Made by a program: the position numbers and the translations under genes. Under the pieces are notes generated by a model that saw only the letters and a program-made list of their open reading frames with translations, was not told where the DNA came from and made no database searches. A stretch of DNA of 64,000 bases from NCBI GenBank assembly GCA_013398175.1, contig VZRZ01002225.1:79033-143032 (forward strand), given 5' to 3'. How positions within the stretch are numbered: the first letter of the stretch is position 1; every line of letters begins with the position of its first letter. Shown one piece after another: positions 57,201 through 64,000 of this stretch. The DNA is from Climacteris rufus. Taxonomy: Eukaryota; Chordata; Aves; Passeriformes; Climacteridae.

Positions 57201-60200
57201 ATCATCACCCTGGCTCCTGCCTTTCCCATCCATGCTATCATCAGTGAGTGCATGGAACCTCTCAGACCAGTAGGACTCACCTGCTCCCCCACCAGCTGCT
57301 CAAATGTGCTGTTTCCCCCAGCATGAACCAGACTGACTATTGCAATACCTAATCCAGCACAAATCTGAGTACATGCCTTACTTTTAGCAAGTGAGTAGTC
57401 CCAGTCACATGATTAAACAGGGACGTTTTTCATATGTGGGTGAGTAACACATGTGAATCAGTATGGTAATTGATAAAGCTGTTGTCACAGTCATTCTATC
57501 CAATATAAATCAGAAAACGAGAAAGGGCAGAAATTCAGTTGCCATATGGATGAACATAGCACTCTGGAAGTACAGTCTATGTGCTCTAGGATAGGCTCAG
57601 CGTATTCAGAAATTAATATAGCTGGGAAAATGTTTTGTAAAAATAATAAAGACATTGCAGAACTAACTCTATTCTTCCCCACCACTGATAGTTTTCAACA
57701 CTGTATTCTCTAATGCCCTGGTCATGCATTATCACCACACAACCTATTGATTGTGGCTTATTCAGCACTGCCATCTATGTAGGCATGACTGTAATATGAT
57801 TTTAAGCTGGAAGAACACTGTCCTGCTCTCCTACGAGACACGTGCTACCCAAGCAAGCCTCAGCCTAGAGTCCTTCTAACCAAATCTTCTAACCAAATTT
57901 CCCAAAAAGTGGAAAATACACCAAATAAGTGGATATTTATTATGTGTTCCATAGGATTTATATCCTGCAAAAAAAAAAAAATCCTCTTTCATATGAAAAT
58001 AAAACTGTTTTAGCATTTGTATTGTCTTTGCACGGAAATAGGAGCTCTTTGTGATCCTGAGTGATATCCAGAGCTCTTAGGGAGATTTCCTGTTCATTGC
58101 CTAATCACCTGCTATTAATAGCTGCTGATTGAACAACAGCTATCTGAACTGCAGGGCTTTTTTCTCCAAAATTGTAGGGTTTTCCCAAGTTCCCTGGCAA
58201 CTGTAATTAGTCTAATGCCACGAAAAAGAGATTTTGGCAAGTGACTTGGTCACTAGCTAGACACATATTTCAACGATTTCAGTGTGTAAACCATCAAAGT
58301 AAATGTCACTAGATCTGATAGGCTTTTAGGGATTTAGATGTATTTGTGCTCCATGGCAGGTGCAACGATATCTGCTTATCTGAAAAAATCAGCCTGCTTA
58401 AGTGCTGGAATCTTAACAGAACTGACTGAATACAGAATAATTTTAAAAACAGATAATTGGAAAAAAATACATAATGTAGTCTGCAACTTGACCTTGGAAC
58501 TATTTGTTTTCAAAGAAAATTTCCAGAATTCCTTCTGGTAACAGAAACACACTTTCAATTCAACCAGATTTTTGGAGAAACTCAGTCAGTGATGGATTTC
58601 AAAAAAGAGAATAGTAAGCATGAGCTTAAAGTGGATTTGTGCCCATGGGTCATTTGCAGTGCAGAAAAAAACCCCAAATAAAAAAAGTATTGAACTTACT
58701 GAAACATGTTTTATTTAGCTGCATATCAGAGGTGAATGCATTCAATCCAGGAGGAAAACACATAACTTCTCAGTTTCAGTTAAACATCTCTCAAAGTAAA
58801 ATGATTTTCAACAGCAATTAAAGCTTTGGAGCAGAACCAATAAAAATGTTTTGCTGATTTCATATAACAAAGTGTTTTAGTATTGCAATTGAAAACTTTT
58901 CTAAGCTTTTCTAAATAAATCCATTAAGCATTAAGGCCCTGAAGAGCAAGTTCTTAGGTCTGGGAAGGGCAGGCAACTCCGTGTGATTTAAGCTTGTAGG
59001 TGTGCAACTATGGACATCTCATCCCAAACACTTAATTTTTATGCAGTGGAGACAAGAATAAAAGCAGGAGGTTGAGTGTAGCTACAGTTTTGAGGCCCTG
59101 TGTGGTACCCTATCTGTACATTTTCTACCGTATATCTTATGGATAGGAAGAAGACATCATGCAGAGGGAAAGGGGAAAGAAACTGCATCCCTGCATAGCC
59201 CTATGCCCATATTTATCCAACGTGCCAGAAGCAACCACAGAGAGCAATCTGGCCTAAAGCCTGAAGGCTTTGCTGCAAGCTCTCCACTCGTGAATCATCC
59301 TCATCTTGGCTCATGGACAGTTCAGTGGTGCATAAACTTCAGTAAAAATTGCCTAGAACAGATTATAATGTGATTGTTCTTGGAGTGAGCCCTTGGGGAG
59401 AGAGAGAGAGAGATGCAGTGCGGTTTTCCAGCATGGAGTGGTAACTCTGCACGGTGTGTGAGGAAAGCTGATACGGTTTAAGGCATACACCTCACTGTTT
59501 GTGGAGGGCAGAGGAGACAGGCCCTCCCCTCAACCATTTCTGAAAATCTGTGTGAAAACTGATTCTGGTTCGAGGATTGTGATAGCTGAAGTCACATTCC
59601 TTTATTTAGGTTTTTCCATATGGCCTATGTTCAGCCAGCTCTGAATAAAGGCACTGGCTTTGTCCATGTGACATAAAGACACCAGCAATGTGACAGGGCC
59701 TGTTGCAGAAAATTACATTCAAAAACAAAGTGAATTTTGGGTAAGAAAATATATTTATAACACTAAAGATTAGGTAGACTGGATTTACTGTGGTTTTGTT
59801 TGGGAAGTAGAATGTGCCCGTCTGGAAATAATTTGGAAAAAAGGAACTGAGAAAGAAAGCTTTCCAAAACAGAGGAGAGCAGCACTTGGAATCCAAAAAT
59901 TGCAAGAAGATGACAAAAATCCACATTAAGCACTGGTAATATTAAATGCCTTTTGCACTTTATAAAATTAGCTTCAAAGCTTGCATTCAGTGATAGACAA
60001 CTAGTTCCAGCAGTTAAATCTGTACTGGGACAAGATTTAATAGATCTGTGATTATCACAATAAAAAAAAAATCTCATGCTAAATCAGTCTTTAAAACAAA
60101 GACAAAAATCTGGGACAGAACAATTATATGCAATATGCTACCTTGCATATCTGAAAACATTTCAAAATACTAGGAGTACTAGGAGGGGAGGGAGATCCAG

Positions 60201-63200
60201 TCACATGTCAGAATACTTTGAAAACATTTGGCAATGCTAGCAGAAATTATTTCTTACCTTAGGAGCAGTATGTATCCAGGTGTGCCACCTACTGACAGAG
60301 TGTATGAAGTGATAACCGATATTACTAGAAAATACAGAAACATTTTGGGACATTCATTTCCTTTTTGACATGGTCCCACCACAGCTGAGGAGCTTTGAGA
60401 AGATTCAAAGGTTCCCACGCAGCTGCAGTTAAAATATACCTGCAAGAGAGCAGGCAGAATGTATGATAATTTAAATGGTGAAGAAGTGGACGTTCAGGAA
60501 TTGCAGATCATGCTTTTCCATGTGGCTGAAAGTTTAAATCTGAAGTAGAAAATATTTTTCAAAAGGAAAAGGCTTATTCAATGGAGGAGAAAATTATAAA
60601 GTATCTACTGTTGATGAATGTGGTTATTATTTTTTTTTCAACAGTGATGGTAGCCAACAGCTTAAAACCAAAGAACCTCCACCATTCCCTGCATGTAATT
60701 TCTGCTGGAAATAGCAATTGAGAAAATTTTAAATGTGGTGGCAGATTGCTAAAATAACCCAAGGAGTTTAGGGCTGAAGAGGCTGTGTCTTTGTCAGTTT
60801 TAATCCAGTTACTCTAACAGTACTGGCTGTATTAGGAAAAACAATCACATCAGGTATGGAAATGAAAGGCTGTCTCACGGTGTTTTTCCCGCTGCCGTTG
60901 GATGCCTGGCAGCCGGCAAGGCAGGCGGACACGTAGGTGACCCCATTTTCCCCACAGATGGGGTCCCAGTCGTTCTTGGAGCATGAACAGCCCGAGTTGC
61001 ACTCTGAAAACAGGGCTTGCTCGTAATCAGTTGTCTGCTCAGCTCTGTGGAAAAAGAGAAGTAGCAAAGATTTTTTTTCTAGCAGATACGGAGGAAATAA
61101 TTATCACGTAATGGGTTATGCTCTCTGCCAGGTGCACCATCTCTCTGCAGCCCATTAAAGGCTGTCTCTTCACATCAACACAGCAGTGTAAATTCTTATT
61201 TCTCTGTTATCAAAAGGTTTTCACACTATCACAGCACCTACTGTAAGACTGTAGTTACTTTATTAAGGGGGACAGCTAACAATTTATATGCATGCATTTT
61301 CTCAGATTTTCTAAGATTTTAGTTATCCAAGGCTTGATGCAATTTTAAGAAAACTGGGCAAGTGGCAAAGAAGGGATTCCCCTTAAGGTCATGGGAAATG
61401 GCCTCAGTAGAAGCTAGCAAGGAACTTTTCAGAATGGATTCATCCAAAAAGAGTGTCTGATACCTTGCACAACAGCTCTGCCAATTTCAGTCATCAGACA
61501 TTAGCAGAGCAGATCCTGGAGCTGCTATGGAGTCAGTGCTGGAAACTCCTTCCCAAAACTGAGATTTACAGAGTAATAGCATGGGCAAAAATTACCCAAA
61601 ATTGTTATCCTCAGGTGTATCTCATGGTTAATGTCATCGTTAATCCATGAATCCCTAAATTTTGGGTTCAGAGGGTATTAAATTCCATTTGTTGTTCAGC
61701 AGCACACAGAGACTATGAACAATTAATTGAATCTCACCCCCCCTACTGAGCTCATCACATTTCCAGGAATCACTGGGCTCAAAGGATGAGTCCCATGGCA
61801 ATAATAATTAAAAACTAGTCAGAAAAATAATCTGCACTTGTGATAAAAACCCCTCTGTTTTTTTGCCACAATCATGAGACGGTCCTGACACAATGCCTGC
61901 TGGAATGGAGTGATTTCCACTGCTTTGAACCAAATTTCTGGGAAGTATATTCCGGTCAGTCGTTCTCTTCTCAACAATATATACTTTGTGAAATGAAATG
62001 AGGAAGGAGTTTGGTTTGAAATAGCCCTTTCTGTTGCAGCATGGCCTTCCCAGCATACCCATGGTATGACACGGTCAATCCAGCCACCTCCGAGTTCTCA
62101 CAGCCCATAGCAAACAATGAGAGGAGTAAGAGGTAACCAAAGAAAGAAGATCCCAGGGAAAGCTTGGCAGCCCCTGAAACACTGATTCTGAATTTTTTCA
62201 TGATCAGTCCTCCAGAGAATATGCCAAAGGCCACAGCAGGAATGTTGATAAGACCTGAAATCAAACAGAAAAATCTGTATTAATGAAAACCCTAGGTCAA
62301 GGAACTAACCTTGTCAGTCACAAAAACAGCTGCAGCAATGAGCTGAAGGAACAAAACAGAAGATTTTCAGTCAGGGAATTTTATTTTGTCCAGACTTGGA
62401 CTGATCCTCAGATTGTTACAAAGGTGCTGGGACAGCTTTTAAAAACTTGCTCCCAGGGACATGTTTCTTTGCTAGTTCTTTGACAGAGAGATTACGAATG
62501 AAGTTTAGATGATGATCTTCCAATTTCTTAAGCTATGTGGTTTTCTCCGCTGTTAGCTTGTCAGTGGAGGGATCTGCTCATTCCTAGAGGACAAATTTAG
62601 TTTTATCTAGTGTTATAAAATCTGAAGCAAGACCTGCCTTTTTTTTTTTTTAATGCTTCAAATTGTTCTGACAATTTTGATATCTATCAGAGAGATTGTG
62701 ATAGAAACTGTTTTTTAAAAAAGAAGAAGGAGTAAGAGAGGTAGGGAAAGAGAAATAACCACTGTGAGTTCTAGTCAGCCCTCAGGTTTCTTAGCAAGGG
62801 TGGATTTGGGGAGAAAGGAAAAGAAGGAAGAAAAAACACCTTATTGCAGGGGTAGTCACTCAGCAGGATCCTTCCCTAACCAAGGCATGACACCCTCTCT
62901 GTTGGATATAGTCCCTATGCTCAGAGAAATCAAATGGTTCTTAATCCTCACTTAGCTTGCACATACCTGAAGGCTTAGCTCCAGAAAAATCTTTAAATAC
63001 AATGAGAAGCACTATGCTGAATGTAGGGATTGTTTTCTGGACTTTCTTTGGCCATCAACTATACTTGAAGATTTCTCCTTGCTTTGAGGAGTTTCGTGCC
63101 AGGAAATTCCAGCTTCTATCTTTAAGTAATTAACATAGCACAATGGATCATTACAGCTTTTCTGCACATATATACCCCTGTTGCTGTGCAACTAATACTG

Positions 63201-64000
63201 CTCTGAAACAAGGCAACTCCCTCTGTGTTGGGTAGACGTAAACCTCTTTGCGGTTTAATGCTATTGAAGCCCTGGACCTCTGCAGCTGAACCCCACATGC
63301 AGGTTCTGCAGCTGGGCAGTCAAGTCCACCATCCTGAAGTCAGCTACAAAAATGTCCCTCTAGGAACCCAAAAGCTGAAGCAGCCTCTCCTTCTCTATAT
63401 GGGACAGCTTGGGATATGGTTTGACTTCCTTTAATTTAACACCAATCTCTTCAGAGAGATACCTTTAGCACTCACTGAGCTCATCATCATTTCATTGAAA
63501 TAAATGGGAAGCCATCAAGGAAGCAGATCTGTCTGATGATACATTGATGTAAAGTATTTAAAAATTCATTCTCCTGTCAATTATTTTCTTGTGTTGTACA
63601 TATATTATTTTTCAAGTTTCCAGTAAAATGGGAATTAGCAAATCATGTAAACTTTCACAATAACTCTTGCATAGATAAGCTCAGAGTTAATCAGTGCTAA
63701 AGCAGAAATGAAAGAACTTACCTTCTATAATCTACTACTTAAAGTCAGAGAAGGAAAGAGAAGAAATAAACATATCCTAAAACCCCCACAATTTTCTGCA
63801 TATGTATGTACATGCCACTCCTAAAACAATCAATTTAAAGGTATCAAGAAGCAGATGTAGCATTACCTATAACAAAATTAGTTTTTGAAGATGTCTGCCC
63901 ATACTGTTGTTCAATATACTTTGGCTTATATGTCACCATGCCAATTAAAGAATTGAACTGAATGATACTTGCACACAAATACAGAATGTAAACTGGATTC
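53983..64000 (-). CDS. SLCO1C1: SLCO1C1 thyroxine transporter, 3' half, runs off right edge
   Basis: Predicted OATP1C1, a high-affinity thyroxine carrier of brain barrier cells in other vertebrates (family knowledge). Visible exons in coding order: 64000-63867 (partial), 62254-62059, 61044-60879, 60439-60258, 56651-56587, 55370-55253 and 54205-53983. They sum to 1084 nt, 360 complete residues plus stop, all GT-AG, phases closing. These are the last seven of an expected 14 coding exons, from membrane segment 7 on. The OATP signature exon lies beyond the window. LINIPAVAFGIFSGG, FRISVSGAAKL, CENSEVAGLTVSY, FLVISVITSYTLSVGG and the end YWPEKETRL match mammalian OATP1C1 nearly residue for residue, so this is the firmest subtype call of the three. 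ETRL is a class I PDZ-type C-terminus. The 3.6-kb intron at 56652-60257 is the largest visible here. Confidence 0.93.
55253..55370 (-). CDS. SLCO1C1: SLCO1C1 exon 13
   Basis: 118 nt. Encodes IPAPVYFGVAIDTTCLKWG and RCGGRGACRLYDSS. Acceptor ACACCCAG has a short pyrimidine tract. Confidence 0.92.
56587..56651 (-). CDS. SLCO1C1: SLCO1C1 exon 12
   Basis: 65 nt. Encodes CIKPHLKSFALGIYTLAIRV. Its acceptor is preceded directly by a TTA/ATT microsatellite. Confidence 0.93.
56655..56679 (+). repeat. (ATA)n microsatellite at SLCO1C1 exon 12 acceptor
   Basis: About eight ATA units on the plus strand. Read on the gene's strand they are ATT/TTA units ending in TTTTTAG at the exon 12 acceptor. Confidence 0.9.
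56680..60257 (-). other. SLCO1C1: Intron 11 of SLCO1C1
   Basis: 3.6 kb. Mostly AT-rich, with a GC-richer patch at 57030-57310 that has an open 63-codon frame on the minus strand but no recognisable family. A short (GA)n lies at 59398-59412. Confidence 0.7.
60258..60439 (-). CDS. SLCO1C1: SLCO1C1 exon 11
   Basis: 182 nt. Starts VYFNCSCVGTF, sequon NCS, then membrane segment 10 ending GGTPGYILLLR. Confidence 0.94.
60879..61044 (-). CDS. SLCO1C1: SLCO1C1 exon 10 (Kazal-like loop)
   Basis: 166 nt. Encodes ALFSECNSGCSCSKNDWDPI then CGENGVTYVSACLAGC. It is GC-rich with several CpGs, unlike the flanking introns. Confidence 0.93.
62059..62254 (-). CDS. SLCO1C1: SLCO1C1 exon 9
   Basis: 196 nt, membrane segments 8 and 9: LINIPAVAFGIFSGGLIMKK and CENSEVAGLTVSYHG. 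Confidence 0.94.
63867..64000 (-). CDS. SLCO1C1: SLCO1C1 exon 8, partial at window edge
   Basis: 134 nt visible of an expected 165. Encodes membrane segment 7 (ILYLCASIIQFNSLIGMV) and KYIEQQYGQTSSKTNFVI. Donor ATAG|GTAATG. Confidence 0.92.

Noticed and set aside
57042..57233. 63-codon minus-strand frame in a GC-richer patch of SLCO1C1 intron 11
   Set aside because: Considered as an unknown exon or pseudogene, but it matches no family I know and has no convincing splice sites. The expected exon lengths of SLCO1C1 leave no room for it.

Overview
This window is a piece of a bird genome, most likely Neoaves and possibly a passerine. The evidence is AT-rich DNA with long introns, several 5'-truncated CR1 LINE fragments (the standard avian interspersed repeat) and a solo ERV LTR of a type common in neoavian genomes. 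The content is a cluster of vertebrate SLCO1 genes, which encode organic anion transporting polypeptides (OATP1, 12-transmembrane plasma-membrane carriers). I rebuilt the exons by hand from splice sites, reading-frame phase and family protein motifs.

Layout. (1) 1-4618: upstream flank, with a CpG-rich block ending in a good splice donor near 2419, a candidate promoter and untranslated first exon of the first gene. (2) 4654-20270, + strand: a complete SLCO1A2-like gene with 14 coding exons and a 702-residue product. Its poly(A) signal is at 20945 with a GU-rich element just downstream. (3) About 21.0-29.3 kb: a convergent intergenic interval holding a CR1 fragment and a CpG-rich block with a strong CTCF-like motif. 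(4) 42512-29408, - strand: a complete SLCO1B-type gene with 14 coding exons and a 705-residue product. One intron appears to use a GC-AG donor. (5) 42.5-53.3 kb: an intergenic interval without recognisable coding sequence. It holds a 566-bp solo LTR, and a 232-bp exact duplication around a single N that looks like an assembly error. (6) 64000-53983, - strand: the 3' half of SLCO1C1 (last seven coding exons), running off the right edge.

Gene order and orientation (SLCO1A2 >, < SLCO1B, < SLCO1C1) mirror the mammalian cluster on human chromosome 12, which supports the orthology calls beyond sequence resemblance. Only one SLCO1B-type gene is present, where primates have several. By family knowledge the three carriers take up bile salts, steroid conjugates and thyroid hormones, SLCO1B types mainly in liver and SLCO1C1 mainly for thyroxine at brain barriers. 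Each reads as functional over the part visible: no premature stops, phases that close, and the disulfide-rich Kazal-like loop kept.

I found no wholly new system. The points most worth checking are the GC-AG intron, the CTCF-like site between the convergent genes, the duplication around the N, a 39-bp exact repeat in and after SLCO1A2, and a microsatellite abutting a SLCO1C1 splice acceptor.
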